Source: Halorussus gelatinilyticus
GTDB lineage: Archaea; Halobacteriota; Halobacteria; Halobacteriales; Haladaptataceae
Direction: 5' to 3'
Assembly: GCF_023238445.1 (NCBI RefSeq)
Contig: NZ_CP096658.1
Location: forward strand, 806,001 to 870,000
Length of the DNA: 64,000 nucleotides
A program made the translations under genes and the position numbers. Below the pieces are notes generated by a model. The model was not told where the DNA came from. It did not search any database and saw only the letters and a program-made list of their open reading frames with translations. Every line of letters starts with the position of its first letter. Position 1 is the stretch's first letter. This document shows, piece by piece, positions 17,271 through 26,408 of the stretch.

Positions 17271-17359
17271 CCGGCGACTCGGCGCGGTTTCCCGCATCCA
17301 ATCACCGCTTCTCGCGTCCAAGCACAGGGCCTTTAGCGCGGCCGCCCGTGCTTCGAGGC

Positions 17360-18142
17360 ATGGAAGACCGTTCTGCCGCGAGCTTGGGTGACGACCGAGA
17401 CTCCTCGGTCTCGCTCGGGCGGGCCGCCAAAGCGGTCGGGTGGAGTCTCGCGGTCGGCTACGCCGGACTGTTCGCTATCGCGGTCTGGGGCAGTCTGCTC
17501 GTGAGTATCGGGTCGGGACTGGTCCCCGGCGAACTCGGCACCGCGATGGAACTCGCGCTCGGTGCGGTCGCGCTCGGGTTCGGGACCGCGACGGTCGCGC
17601 TACTCTACTTCCAGTGGACCGACGCGACCCTCTCGTACCTCGACTTCCGGTGGCCCTCCCTGCGCGACGCGGGCTACGTGGTCGGCGGCGTCGTCGCCCT
17701 GTTCGCGCTCCAGATGCTCGTCACCGTCGTCTTCTCGGCCGTCGGCGTGAGTACCGCGAGCCACAACATCGAGCAGACCGCGAAGGGCAACGCCGACATC
17801 CTGCTGTTGATGATTCCGGCGTCGTGGCTCATCATCGGTCCCGGCGAGGAGTTGCTCTACCGCAACATCATCCAGAAGGACCTCTACGACACGTTCGGCG
17901 ACTGGGGCGCGGTGCTGGTCGGAAGCGCGGTGTTCTCGCTGGCTCACATCCCGGCGTACGCGGCCGGAGCGTCGGGCCTCGCGGCGCTCGCCAGCACGCT
18001 CGCGGTCATCTTCGGCCTCTCGCTGATACTCGGCGCGACGTATCTGGCCACGGAGAACCTGACCGTCCCGGCACTGATTCACGGGACGTTCGACGCCGTC
18101 GTCTTCGGCGCGATGTACCTCCAACTGACCGGAGGCGCGTGA
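17360..18142 (+). CDS. CPBP family intramembrane protease
   Basis: This is an Abi/CAAX-type intramembrane glutamic endopeptidase. The 260-residue protein from ATG 17360 has seven or eight hydrophobic segments and the family's motifs. EELLYRNIIQKDL carries the catalytic glutamate pair and arginine, and FSLAHIPAY carries the first histidine. LTVPALIHGTFDA carries the second histidine. Targets of haloarchaeal members are not known. The family takes part in protein processing, immunity to bacteriocins or prenyl-protein cleavage elsewhere. A GTG at 17348 would add four residues. Confidence 0.9.
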   Translation: MEDRSAASLGDDRDSSVSLGRAAKAVGWSLAVGYAGLFAIAVWGSLLVSIGSGLVPGELGTAMELALGAVALGFGTATVALLYFQWTDATLSYLDFRWPSLRDAGYVVGGVVALFALQMLVTVVFSAVGVSTASHNIEQTAKGNADILLLMIPASWLIIGPGEELLYRNIIQKDLYDTFGDWGAVLVGSAVFSLAHIPAYAAGASGLAALASTLAVIFGLSLILGATYLATENLTVPALIHGTFDAVVFGAMYLQLTGGA

Positions 18143-18257
18143 CCGAGGGCGGAGCGAGTTGGACTCCGGGGAAACCGGGGAGTCTGCCGGGCGTCCGCTT
18201 CGCGTCCGCCCTCCGTCTGACGTAGATTTAACAGCTCCAAATACTTTTGAAAAGTTC

Positions 18258-18401
18258 ATGGAGCGTCGGTACTCGGTGAGCATCGAACGGGAGCGGGCCA
18301 GACGCATCGAGACGCTGGCCCGCGAGTACGACCTGACGACCCAAGAAGTTCTCCAGCAACTCGTCGAGGTCGGTCTCGAAGAGATAGAGACCGACGAGTA
18401 A
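18258..18401 (+). CDS. Small ribbon-helix-helix (CopG-like) protein
   Basis: The 47-residue protein from ATG 18258 ([20 protein letters not shown]) has the short strand then two helices of a ribbon-helix-helix DNA-binding domain and ends [15 protein letters not shown]-like aaatactttt lies just upstream, consistent with a leaderless transcript starting at this ATG. The longer frame upstream (18159) is low-quality sequence. No toxin gene directly follows; the neighbour nob1 is convergent. The target is unknown. Confidence 0.75.
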   Translation: MERRYSVSIERERARRIETLAREYDLTTQEVLQQLVEVGLEEIETDE

Positions 18402-18496
18402 CTGGACGAGCGGCGGTCGCAGTCGCGTCGAATCGCGACGGTCGCGCGAGAACGCGTTCGATTCGAAGGAGCGCGTTCGGCGTTGGGAAGGCGCGG

Positions 18497-18961
18497 TCAG
18501 GCGTTCGAGGGGTTCTTGCGCGTGAGTTTGCTCCCGCAGATGGGACACCGGTCTTTGTTCTCGTCGAACTCCCGACCGCAGCCCTGACACTGGAACTTCC
18601 AGTTGCGCTGTTCGGAGATGCCGTCCTGCGCGATGACTTCGACGCTCACGTCCATGTGTTCGGCGACATTCTGCATCGCGTAGTCGTCGGTTACGAGTCT
18701 GGCGTCGAGTTCGAAGGCGGCCGCGATGAGGCGAACGTCGGTGGTCGAAAGCTCCTCGAAGTCCCCCGTCTCCTCGGCGGCCCGGCGGACCCGCTCTACC
18801 GCGCCGTCCTGCGGGATGTGGATGTGCATCCCCGACCCCTCCATCGCGTCGAAGCGATAGGCGCTCTCGTCTTCGAGTTCCTCCCGGACCATCGGGATGG
18901 TCGCGATGTCTTCTGTCGTGTGATACTCGTTGATGAAGGCTGAGGCGTCTAGAACGTACAT
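18497..18961 (-). CDS. nob1: rRNA maturation endonuclease Nob1
   Basis: Nob1 trims the 3' end of 16S rRNA during small-subunit maturation. The 154-residue protein has a PIN nuclease domain ([13 protein letters not shown] with D5, [20 protein letters not shown] with D75, [11 protein letters not shown] with D92/D93). A C-terminal zinc ribbon follows with C125/C128 and C139/C142 (CQGCG, CPICG). Its start directly abuts the stop of the PRC-barrel gene, so the two form an operon reading leftward. Confidence 0.95.
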   Translation of the reverse strand: MYVLDASAFINEYHTTEDIATIPMVREELEDESAYRFDAMEGSGMHIHIPQDGAVERVRRAAEETGDFEELSTTDVRLIAAAFELDARLVTDDYAMQNVAEHMDVSVEVIAQDGISEQRNWKFQCQGCGREFDENKDRCPICGSKLTRKNPSNA

Positions 18962-19207
18962 TTACCGCTGAACGACGATGTAGTCTTTTACTGCCTGCAC
19001 TCGTTTCACGGGGACTTGGAATCGACCCTCTTCGTCCGAGTCGAACGCCACCGTGGCGTTGTCCAACTGTTCGTCCGGTTCGATGAGCAGGTCGGCGAGT
19101 TCGCCCGTCTTGAGGTCCATGGTGATGTTGTACAACATACCGAGTTCTGTCCCGTCTGACCCCATGACGGCTTTCCCCGAGAGGTTTTCGGCGAGGATTT
19201 CCGACAT
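18962..19207 (-). CDS. PRC-barrel domain protein
   Basis: The 81-residue protein is a single PRC barrel ([20 protein letters not shown], then [17 protein letters not shown], then [16 protein letters not shown]). The family shares its fold with the RimM ribosome-maturation domain. A stand-alone PRC protein directly upstream of nob1, with no bases between, suggests a role in small-subunit RNA processing; that part is inference. The ATG at 19207 is the only reasonable start. Confidence 0.9.
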   Translation of the reverse strand: MSEILAENLSGKAVMGSDGTELGMLYNITMDLKTGELADLLIEPDEQLDNATVAFDSDEEGRFQVPVKRVQAVKDYIVVQR

Positions 19208-19392
19208 ACGGGGGGTTACTGAACGCTCCTACATAAAGGGTAGGGGGACCCGCGACTCGCGGGGGTCCGCGCGCCGAATCGCCGGGCGGAGACTCGCGCG
19301 GAGTCCGTGACGGCAAGGAGCCGCGCTCGCAAAAGTTAAATGCCGTGCGAAGTACTTCACGAGTAAGAAACCTTCTTTCCCCGGTGGTAGTT

Positions 19393-21195
19393 ATGTCTGA
19401 CACTGATACACGCGACGGCGAACACGGTTTGCGAACCCCAATCGTGGCAGTACTGGGACACGTAGACCACGGCAAGACCAGTCTACTGGACAAGATTCGC
19501 GGCTCGACCGTCATCGAGGGCGAGGCGGGCGCGATCACCCAGCACATCGGGGCCACCGCGATTCCGCTCGATGTGGTGTCGAAGGTCGCCGGAAGCCTCA
19601 TCGACCCGAGCGACTTCGACCTGCCCGGCCTGCTCTTCATCGACACGCCGGGCCACCACTCGTTCACCACCCTGCGGTCTCGCGGGGGCGCGCTGGCCGA
19701 CATCGCTATCCTCGTCGTGGACGTCAACGACGGCTTCCAGCCCCAGACCCTCGAAGCTATCAACATTCTCAAGCAGTCCCAGACGCCGTTCGTCGTCGCC
19801 GCGAACAAGATAGACACCGTGCCGGGGTGGAAACCAAACGAGGACGCGCCCATTCAGCAGACCAAGGAGGCCCAGAGCGACCGGGCGAGTTCGATGCTGG
19901 ACGAGAAGCTCTACGAAGTCATCGGGGAGTTGAGCGACGAGGGGTTCACGGCGGACATGTACTGGCGCGTCCAGGACTTCCGGGGGAACATCGGCGTCGT
20001 GCCGGTCAGCGCCGAGACCGGGGAGGGGATTCCCGACCTGCTGACCGTCCTGATGGGACTGGCCCAGCGGTACATGAAAGAGGACATGGCCATCGACGTG
20101 ACCGGGCCGGGCGCGGGCACCGTCCTCGAAGTCAAAGAGGAGAAGGGCTTCGGGACGACCCTCGACGTGGTGCTGTACGACGGCACCATCCGGGAGGACG
20201 AGACCATCGTCGTCGGCGGGATGGACGACCCCATCGTGACCGACGTGCGCGCCATCCTGAAACCCCGACCGCTCGCCGAGATTCGGACCGAGGACCGCTT
20301 CGAGAAGGTCGAGGAGATAGCGGCCGCCTCCGGGGTGAAGATCGCCGCGCCGGAACTCGACAGAGCGATGGCGGGCGCGCCCGTCCGAGTCGTCCGGGAC
20401 CGCGACATCGAGGAAGTCATCGCGGAAGTCCGGGCCGAACTCTCCGAAATCGAGGTCGAGACCCAAGAGCAGGGCGTCGTCGTGAAGGCCGACACCCTCG
20501 GGAGTCTGGAGGCCATCGCCAACGCGATGGACGAGGCCGAGATTCCCGTCATGCGCGCCGAGGTCGGCGACGTCGCTCCTCGGGACATCAGCGTCGCTTC
20601 GACCGCCAACGAGGACAAGCACAAGACCATCCTCGCGTTCAACGTGGACCTGCTGGCCGACGCCGAACAGCGGGCCGAGGAGAGCGACGTGAAACTCTTC
20701 GAGAGCGGCGTCATCTACCGACTCATCGAGGAGTACGAGGAGTACGTCGAGGAACTGGAGCGCGCCCAGCAGGAGACCGTCCTCGACAACATCACCCGAC
20801 CCTCGCGGTTCCAGATTCTACAGGACCACACCTTCCGGCAGAACGACCCTGCGGTGGTCGGCGTCGAGATTCTGGCGGGCACCGTCAAGAAGAACAGCAA
20901 CGTCGTGAAGTTCGAGGGTAACGACCCGACGCGGGTCGGCCAGTTGAAGGGGATTCAGGAGCAGGGCGAGGACGTGGACGAAGCCCGGAGCGGCAACCGC
21001 GTCAGCGTCGCCATCGACGGGCCGACGGTCGGCCGCCAGATAGAGGAGGGCGACGAACTCTGGATCGAGATTCCCGAGAAGCACGCCAAGATTTTAGAGC
21101 AGGAACTGAGCGACGACATCCCGGCGGACGAACTCGAAGCGCTCAAGATGTACCTCGACAAACAGCGCAAGCGCGACCCCTTCTGGGGCAAGTAA
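19393..21195 (+). CDS. infB: Translation initiation factor aIF5B (IF-2)
   Basis: This GTPase promotes initiator tRNA binding and subunit joining. The 600-residue protein from ATG 19393 ([20 protein letters not shown]) contains the G1 loop [15 protein letters not shown]3 [15 protein letters not shown] and G4 [10 protein letters not shown]. Two beta-barrel domains surround an alpha/beta domain ([20 protein letters not shown]), and the C-terminal barrel ends [12 protein letters not shown]. Length matches the compact archaeal form. The upstream region has an AT-rich box (aaaagttaaatg) near 19330. The 16 extra codons before this ATG are excluded. Confidence 0.97.
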   Translation: MSDTDTRDGEHGLRTPIVAVLGHVDHGKTSLLDKIRGSTVIEGEAGAITQHIGATAIPLDVVSKVAGSLIDPSDFDLPGLLFIDTPGHHSFTTLRSRGGALADIAILVVDVNDGFQPQTLEAINILKQSQTPFVVAANKIDTVPGWKPNEDAPIQQTKEAQSDRASSMLDEKLYEVIGELSDEGFTADMYWRVQDFRGNIGVVPVSAETGEGIPDLLTVLMGLAQRYMKEDMAIDVTGPGAGTVLEVKEEKGFGTTLDVVLYDGTIREDETIVVGGMDDPIVTDVRAILKPRPLAEIRTEDRFEKVEEIAAASGVKIAAPELDRAMAGAPVRVVRDRDIEEVIAEVRAELSEIEVETQEQGVVVKADTLGSLEAIANAMDEAEIPVMRAEVGDVAPRDISVASTANEDKHKTILAFNVDLLADAEQRAEESDVKLFESGVIYRLIEEYEEYVEELERAQQETVLDNITRPSRFQILQDHTFRQNDPAVVGVEILAGTVKKNSNVVKFEGNDPTRVGQLKGIQEQGEDVDEARSGNRVSVAIDGPTVGRQIEEGDELWIEIPEKHAKILEQELSDDIPADELEALKMYLDKQRKRDPFWGK

Positions 21196-21511
21196 CCGCT
21201 CGCGCCGACGAGGAACCGGTATTTTCCGTTGCGCTCCGGCCGGGAGCGACCGCGCACTGCGGTCGCCGAGTTCGAATTCCTCACAGTACACATCAGATTC
21301 ATTATTACTAAAGCAGATTCTTTTTAAGAAGAAGTCCGAATTATCATTGTTTATTCGGCACTACCATCCATACATTAAGAATATTAAATTAACTATTCAA
21401 TAGATGTATTTTGCTAGTTCCAGCGCTTCTCCGGTGGTTTTGGCCCGTCTAAACGCCGCAAACGGCAACGACCAGTGAAGTGGTAACCGTCGCTCAGCGC
21501 CGAGTGGAACG
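21196..21511. other. 316-base gap with a marked AT-rich tract
   Basis: No gene is seen. From about 21290 to 21420 the sequence is strikingly AT-rich for this genome (for example attaagaatattaaatta), with several TATA-like stretches and T-runs (ctttttaag). It could carry the infB terminator, the promoter of the Tat gene at 21512, or a nucleoid-protein binding site. Confidence 0.55.
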
Positions 21512-22468
21512 ATGACCGAACGCAATACGACGCGACGACGGTTCCTGAAGGCATCGGCCGCGACGGTCGCGACCGCCGCAGTCCCCGCGACTGCGACCGC
21601 CGCCGAATCGCAGTGGACGGTCGCCGAGACCCCCACCGGCAACACCCTCTACGACGTGGAGTACGCCGCGGACGGTGCGTACGCCGTCGGTGCCGGCGGC
21701 GTCGCCCTGAAGCGGACCGCGAAGGGATGGACGAAGATTTTCGACGGCGGCGTCACCGGGAACGGCAACTCGCTGTACGGCGCGGACGTGACCGACGACG
21801 GCAAGCGCCTCTGGTTCGTCGGTTCGTCCGGCGCGGTCGGCGCGTACGACGTCGAGACGGGCACCCTCTACAACCACTCCAAGCCCGTCGGAAGTACGAA
21901 CAACTTCAACGACGTGTCCGTGATGGGGCAGGCCGGCGAGGCCAACGTCTACGTCGCCGGCGACTCGGGCAAGATATACTACAGTTTCGAGAACGGCGCG
22001 TCCCAGACGTGGGACTACGTCACGCCCGGTAGCGGGGCCAGTCTCTCGGCCATCGACTTCCACGACGCGAAGTCGGGCCACGTCGTGGACACGAACCAGA
22101 AGGTGTTTCAGACCACCGACGGCGTCTCTTACACCGATATCGGCATCACCGACGCCAACGTCAACTTCTACGGCGTGGACAGCGACGCCACCGACGACGT
22201 GAGGGTCTCGGGCGGCGGCGGCACGGTCTTCCACTGGGACGGCGCGAACTGGACGCCGACCGACCTCGGCGACGCCGGTCTGAAGGACATCGAAGTCACG
22301 ACCGACGACTCGGAAGGCCTCACCGTCGGCGGCGGCGGTAAGGTCTTCGACAAGACCGGCCTGAAGTGGGCACAGGACGCCACGCCGACCGGCCAGAACC
22401 TGAAGGCGGTCGTCCGCGGCGACGTGGACGTCGCCTTCGGCGCGGGCGGGACCGTCGTCGAGAAGTAG
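21512..22468 (+). CDS. Tat-exported YCF48-like beta-propeller protein
   Basis: The 318-residue protein starts with a clear Tat signal (TTRRRFLKASAATVATAAV) and probable cleavage near ATATAAES. The rest is a set of about seven short repeats, each with a G-x-G-G turn and a strand pair (AVGAGGVALKRTAKGW, FVGSSGAVGAYDVETG, VAGDSGKIYYSFENGA, SGGGGTVFHWDGANW, VGGGGKVFDKTGLKW, AFGAGGTVVEK). This is the layout of YCF48/BNR-type beta-propellers. It is likely a soluble secreted scaffold; the ligand is unknown. It is a single gene following an AT-rich region. Confidence 0.85.
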   Translation: MTERNTTRRRFLKASAATVATAAVPATATAAESQWTVAETPTGNTLYDVEYAADGAYAVGAGGVALKRTAKGWTKIFDGGVTGNGNSLYGADVTDDGKRLWFVGSSGAVGAYDVETGTLYNHSKPVGSTNNFNDVSVMGQAGEANVYVAGDSGKIYYSFENGASQTWDYVTPGSGASLSAIDFHDAKSGHVVDTNQKVFQTTDGVSYTDIGITDANVNFYGVDSDATDDVRVSGGGGTVFHWDGANWTPTDLGDAGLKDIEVTTDDSEGLTVGGGGKVFDKTGLKWAQDATPTGQNLKAVVRGDVDVAFGAGGTVVEK

Positions 22469-22668
22469 ACGGGACGGTCCGGCCCGGTCCGGCAGCCGTT
22501 TCGACCCGGTTTCCGGCCTCGGCTTCAGCCCTTCACCCCCGACTTCCGCCCTTCGGCTCCGCCTCCCGCATTCGACTCCGCGCCTCGACCGCCGCGAATC
22601 GCGGTCTTACCACCGGGCAATAATTTTTAGTTCTCCCCGAACGTAGTGCCTTACCGGAGGGTGATTCC

Positions 22669-22968
22669 ATGCTCGGGCAGAACCTACTACGCAGTGGTAA
22701 CGCCGGAGTACCGAACGTCTCTTACTACGACCTCGCGCTCGCCGTCCTCCCGCTCCCGCTGTTGGTCGGTCTGCTGGCTGGCGAGGTGCTGGCGCTCCCG
22801 GTCCAGACCGGCGTGGCGGCGGGCGCGCTGGTGTCGGCGCTGGCGCTCGGTCACCTGCTGTTCCGGGACCCGCCGACGCGGCGCGGGCCGCGAGATAACA
22901 GCGACGTCGAGAGCGAAGGCCTCGGGAGCAAGGGCGTCGGCGGAAACGTCGGCAAATCGTCGCCCTGA
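22669..22968 (+). CDS. Small haloarchaeal membrane protein
   Basis: The 99-residue protein begins MLGQNLLRSGNAGVPNVSYY, then has two hydrophobic segments (about 22-42 and 47-66) and the end of the fold HLLFRDPPTRRGPRD. A low-complexity glycine/serine tail follows. I have seen this N-terminal pattern as a conserved haloarchaeal unknown, but no name is claimed. A TATA-like ataatttttag occurs about 45 bases upstream. Function unknown. Confidence 0.75.
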   Translation: MLGQNLLRSGNAGVPNVSYYDLALAVLPLPLLVGLLAGEVLALPVQTGVAAGALVSALALGHLLFRDPPTRRGPRDNSDVESEGLGSKGVGGNVGKSSP

Positions 22969-23025
22969 ATGCCTCTGTTGGGACTGAAGCGAAAAACGGT
23001 GAACCGAGAGTCGAGTGAGACCCGC

Positions 23026-23418
23026 TTATCGTGCGGTCGGCGTGATGTTGTCGCCCATCATCTGCTTGACCTGCATGGCCGCGCTCGCCGCGAGACCGCG
23101 GGCGACCTCGGTCTCCTCGTGGGTCACGAGGTCGTCGCCGTCGAAGTCTTCGAGGTCGGGCTGGAAGCCGGCGCTCACGGGGTGGCCGACCGGCGGTTGG
23201 ACCGAGACTTGCGCCTGCGGTCCGCTCCCGTCGTCGGCGACCTTCGACCCGACGACGTACTCGTCGGGGAGGAACTCGCGGGTCTGGCTGGCGATAGCGG
23301 TGATACTGTCGCGGAGCGACTCCTTCTGCTCGGGGGAGAGGTCCGGAACGTCGGTCTCCGCGCGGTGGCCTGCCTGCGTCTTTCCGGGGACGCCCGCGTA
23401 GGGGGTATTTCCGTTCAT
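23026..23418 (-). CDS. DUF5811 family protein
   Basis: The 130-residue soluble protein shows the DUF5811 pattern: MNGNTPYAGVPGKTQAGHRA, then LSPEQKESLRDSITAIASQT, then FLPDEYVVGS, VQPPVGHPVSAGFQPD and a final helix with AASAAMQVKQMMGDNITPTA. It is found throughout haloarchaea and has no known role. The start is ATG 23418. The next gene upstream on this strand (pyruvoyl arginine decarboxylase) is 84 bases away, so an operon is possible. Confidence 0.88.
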   Translation of the reverse strand: MNGNTPYAGVPGKTQAGHRAETDVPDLSPEQKESLRDSITAIASQTREFLPDEYVVGSKVADDGSGPQAQVSVQPPVGHPVSAGFQPDLEDFDGDDLVTHEETEVARGLAASAAMQVKQMMGDNITPTAR

Positions 23419-23501
23419 CGGTCTGACGAACAGACCTTAGGTCCCAATGGCTTAAAAGCTCTCGGCTTCGGCAGACCGTGACACGGTTGCCGGCGAGCGG
23501 G

Positions 23502-24032
23502 TCAACAGATGGGTTCGCTCTCGCCGTAGGCCGCCACGACGACCGCCGTGGCGAACGTGCCGGGTTCGGCGTGAACGTCGGCGGTCCGAATCCGCTCGTC
23601 GGTGAACGCCCAGTCGCGTAGCTCGCGGCCCGCCGCCAGACCGGTCCGGACGCGCTCGGCGACGTCCTCGGGGTCGGTCTCGTCGGCGGCCTCGTAGAAG
23701 AGTCCGGGGCCGGACTCGTCCTCGGATTCGTCGCCCCTCGACTCGGCTTCCTCCCCGCCCGATTCGCCGTCGCTCGTACTCCATCCGAGAGCGGCCGAGA
23801 CGCGGCCGGGACCGACGCAGGTCGCGCGCGCCTGTACGACCGTCAGGCGTTCGCCCGCGGGACCGAGGTCCGGGGCCGTGCCGACCGCCTCGATCTCGGT
23901 GTCGGCCGGAATCACCGACGAGACCGCCACGAGGTTGTAGTTGTGGAGGTTGGCGTCCGCGAGGGCGGCGTCGTACGAGGACATCTCGGTGGGACCGGTC
24001 CCGGTGCCCCACGCGACCCGAATCGTGCTCAT
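23502..24032 (-). CDS. pdaD: Pyruvoyl-dependent arginine decarboxylase
   Basis: The enzyme converts arginine to agmatine. The precursor cleaves itself at a Ser-Ser bond to make the pyruvoyl cofactor. The 176-residue protein from ATG 24032 shows RVAWGTGTGPTEMSSYDAAL, then the cleavage region NYNLVAVSSVIPAD with Ser38-Ser39, and a C-terminal strand set. Residues about 86-110 are an acidic low-complexity insertion (DGESGGEEAE...DESEDESG) not usual in the family. In haloarchaea agmatine is needed for the agmatidine base of tRNA-Ile(CAU), so that is the likely purpose. Confidence 0.92.
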   Translation of the reverse strand: MSTIRVAWGTGTGPTEMSSYDAALADANLHNYNLVAVSSVIPADTEIEAVGTAPDLGPAGERLTVVQARATCVGPGRVSAALGWSTSDGESGGEEAESRGDESEDESGPGLFYEAADETDPEDVAERVRTGLAAGRELRDWAFTDERIRTADVHAEPGTFATAVVVAAYGESEPIC

Positions 24033-24183
24033 GGCTGGAGTGAATCGCCGGGAGCGGTAAGGGGTTGCGATTTCCGACCCGTCGTCGGCCCGAACGGCAC
24101 GGAGTGGCACGCTCGGAGCCCGAATCAACACGCATAACCTCGCCGCCGACCGACCGGGAACTAACCGGAGCGCAGCTACGCAC

Positions 24184-24723
24184 ATGACCATCAGATTCGT
24201 GACGAGCAACGAGGGAAAGGTCCGGGAGGCCCGCGAGTACCTCACCGACGACGTAGAGCAGATCGACTACGACTACACCGAAATCCAGAGCGACGACCTC
24301 GCGGAGATCGCCGTCGCCGGAGCGAAGGAGGCCTTCGAGGAGACGGGCCGCGACGACCCGGTTCTCGTGGACGACGCGGGCCTGTTCGTGGACGCGCTCG
24401 GCGGGTTCCCCGGCCCGTACTCCTCGTACGCCGAGGACACCGTGGGCGTCGAGCGCGTCTGGAACCTGGTGGAGCAGGAGGAGAACCGCCGGGCGAAGTT
24501 CCGGTGCGTCGTCGCCTACTACGACGGCGACGAGGCCCGGACATTCGAGGGAGCCGTGCCGGGGCGCATCGTCGCGCCGCGAGGCGACGGCGGGTTCGGC
24601 TACGACCCCATCTTCGAACACGAGGGCGCGACGATGGCCGAGATGAGTACCGAGCGCAAGAACGCCGTCTCCCACCGCGGCCGGGCGCTGGCGAAGTTCG
24701 CGGACTGGCTCGCCGAGAACTGA
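24184..24723 (+). CDS. dITP/XTP pyrophosphatase (RdgB/HAM1 family)
   Basis: This enzyme hydrolyses non-canonical purine triphosphates such as ITP and XTP to keep them out of DNA and RNA. The 179-residue protein opens MTIRFVTSNEGKVREAREYL (nucleotide-binding SNxxK motif). It has VDDAGLFVDALGGFPGPYSS (active-site acidic residues), GDGGFGYDPIFEHEG and the closing SHRGRALAKFADWL. The length is normal for the family. It is divergent from the arginine decarboxylase and followed by a T-tract and a small membrane protein. Confidence 0.95.
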   Translation: MTIRFVTSNEGKVREAREYLTDDVEQIDYDYTEIQSDDLAEIAVAGAKEAFEETGRDDPVLVDDAGLFVDALGGFPGPYSSYAEDTVGVERVWNLVEQEENRRAKFRCVVAYYDGDEARTFEGAVPGRIVAPRGDGGFGYDPIFEHEGATMAEMSTERKNAVSHRGRALAKFADWLAEN

Positions 24724-24733
24724 GCGAAAGATG

Positions 24734-24738
24734 TTTTT
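24734..24738 (+). terminator. T-tract after the ITPase gene
   Basis: Five thymines (gatgtttttccg) 11 bases after the ITPase stop. It fits a short archaeal terminator; inferred. Confidence 0.4.
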
Positions 24739-24762
24739 CCGACGACGTGTAGACGGACGAGT

Positions 24763-24948
24763 ATGAGCGCCGACGCGAAACGCTGGCGCTCGGTCGGGGT
24801 TCTTCTGGTCGGTGTCGTCGCTTGGCTCGCGCTGTCGGTGTTTCCCTTCCAGTACGGGGTCGTAGAGAGCGGCGTGCTGGCCGGATTGCTCGTTCTCTTC
24901 GGCCTCTTCGAGTTCGTACTGGACGAGGCGGTCGTTGGTTCGAGGTGA
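24763..24948 (+). CDS. Small two-helix membrane protein
   Basis: The 61-residue protein MSADAKRWRSVGVLLVGVVA continues with two hydrophobic segments (about 10-28 and 33-55) joined by FPFQYGVVESG and ends DEAVVGSR. No motif gives a function. The ATG at 24763 sits 39 bases after the ITPase stop. Codon use is normal for the genome, and the hydrophobic pattern supports a real gene. Confidence 0.65.
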   Translation: MSADAKRWRSVGVLLVGVVAWLALSVFPFQYGVVESGVLAGLLVLFGLFEFVLDEAVVGSR

Positions 24949-25047
24949 TTCGTCGGCCGGAGGACTCCGGGACCGACGACGGAGACCGCCGAGACGAGGT
25001 GAAAAAGCGGTAGAAAGCCCTGCTCGTCGGGGTCGCCGTGCGCTCGC

Positions 25048-25995
25048 TCAGTCCGAAGTCGCCCGCGTGCCGTCGGCCGACGCGCCGCACGTTCGCTCCA
25101 TTTCAAGGACGTTCAGGTCGCCGTCGAGAGTCACCGACAGCACCTCGTCGTCGAGCGGAATCTCGACCAGAATCTGCCACGGGTCGTCCGAGAGGACGGT
25201 CGTCTGCTCGTCGCTGACGCACCACGCGAGGTCCCAGTACGGCGTCGTACAGAGGTCCACGCCGTGTTCGCGGTGGAACGTCACCACGTCCGACTGGTCG
25301 AGCAGCGAGAGACCCACCGCCGAGTAAAGTTGGTGGCGACACTGCTCGCACTCGTGGTCCACGCGGACCTCCAGTCCGAGGAAGTCCTCCGTGTCGCGGG
25401 TGATCGTCGTCGTCATCCGGCCGTTGCACTCCGGGCAAACGCCGTCCGCGGCGAGGCAGTGGAGGTGGCGCACGCGCTGGTTGAACGCGTCCATTATCTC
25501 CTCGCGGGTGCGGTCGTTCAGTCCGCCCGGCGGGAAGGGGTAACAGCCGTGGTTCTTCTGGCACTCCTCGCACTCGATGACCAGCATCTCGTCGTCGTAG
25601 TACGCCTGAAGACCTCCGTCGCAGGTCGCGCAGGTGCCCTCCACGTCGAACGGACCCATCTCCGGGTGTTCGTTGAACGACCCGGCCAGAATCGCACGGA
25701 CGACCTTCTTGCCGGCCTGCCGGAAGTCGTAGCCGTCGTCGGTCTGGACGACGAAGTGGTCGGTGAGTTTCTTGAGGTGGTAGTTGAACTGTGCGCTGTC
25801 GGCCATCCCGACGTCGCGTCGGAGTTCCGAGAAGCTGACCGGCCGGTCGGGAGCCTGCCAGAGCGCCTCCAGAATCGACAGTCGCGTCTCGTTTGCGATG
25901 ACCGAGAAGGCCTCGGCCGGGGCCACGCAGTCCTCGCAGTCCTGAATCACGGACTCGTCGTCGAGGTCCGCGTTCGGCCCGGTTGTTCCGCTCAT
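25048..25995 (-). CDS. ArsR-like winged-helix regulator with zinc-ribbon C-terminal domain (DUF7351-like)
   Basis: The 315-residue protein starts at ATG 25995 (MSGTTGPNADLDDESVIQDC). Residues about 25-110 form a winged helix (AFSVIANETRLSILEALWQ, then VSFSELRRDVGMADSAQFNY, then HLKKLTDHFVVQT). The rest carries several CxxC pairs: CEDC, CATC, CEEC, CPEC and CEQC, likely zinc ribbons. This matches a haloarchaeal family in which ArsR-type HTH is fused to DUF7351. It probably represses or activates genes in the cytoplasm; signal and targets are unknown. It lies convergent with the small membrane gene at 24763. Confidence 0.88.
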   Translation of the reverse strand: MSGTTGPNADLDDESVIQDCEDCVAPAEAFSVIANETRLSILEALWQAPDRPVSFSELRRDVGMADSAQFNYHLKKLTDHFVVQTDDGYDFRQAGKKVVRAILAGSFNEHPEMGPFDVEGTCATCDGGLQAYYDDEMLVIECEECQKNHGCYPFPPGGLNDRTREEIMDAFNQRVRHLHCLAADGVCPECNGRMTTTITRDTEDFLGLEVRVDHECEQCRHQLYSAVGLSLLDQSDVVTFHREHGVDLCTTPYWDLAWCVSDEQTTVLSDDPWQILVEIPLDDEVLSVTLDGDLNVLEMERTCGASADGTRATSD

Positions 25996-26037
25996 GTGGG
26001 AGAGTTGTGTTGGCAACCCGCTAAAGTGTTGCCGTAA

Positions 26038-26274
26038 TTGGATTTTTGTAACTCTTCCAATAATTCCCCGTGGCCGGACGTTCGGTATGGTGGCGCGCGT
26101 CGTCGTCTCCCGGAGAAAGACGTGGTCCTCGAAGACCGGACGCGTCGGCGAGCGAAGACCCCGGTTCCGGAGCCGGCCGGCCCGTTCGGCGACCGGGGGG
26201 ACGTCCTCATCGTCGTCGCGGGCTTTTTCATCACAGTGGACGCCCTCTACGACGTGTACCGACGACAGACGTAA
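26038..26274 (+). CDS. Possible small membrane protein (uncertain)
   Basis: An open frame of up to 78 codons ends with a plausible membrane helix (GDVLIVVAGFFITVDALYDV) and a basic end (YRRQT). Its only wide start is TTG 26038; an internal GTG near 26122 would give about 51 residues. The first half is arginine-rich and unconvincing. If it is not a gene, 25996-26408 is a 413-base gap containing promoters for the ArsR-like gene and the downstream Tat gene. Confidence 0.4.
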   Translation: MDFCNSSNNSPWPDVRYGGARRRLPEKDVVLEDRTRRRAKTPVPEPAGPFGDRGDVLIVVAGFFITVDALYDVYRRQT

Positions 26275-26408
26275 GTTTCACGTAATGAAGCGCCGCTACT
26301 GGCAGGCTCGACGGGTCCTATTGGTGGGGCATCGAGCCTTTTGAAACGGCACAGAGCAAGCGCCCACTATATTACATTATCTATTAGAAGATATTAAGGG
26401 TTAAAGAG

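Noticed and set aside
18258-18401. An antitoxin role for the CopG-like protein with Nob1 as a toxin
   Set aside because: The PIN protein nearby is clearly Nob1 with a zinc ribbon, is convergent rather than coupled, and is essential in archaea.
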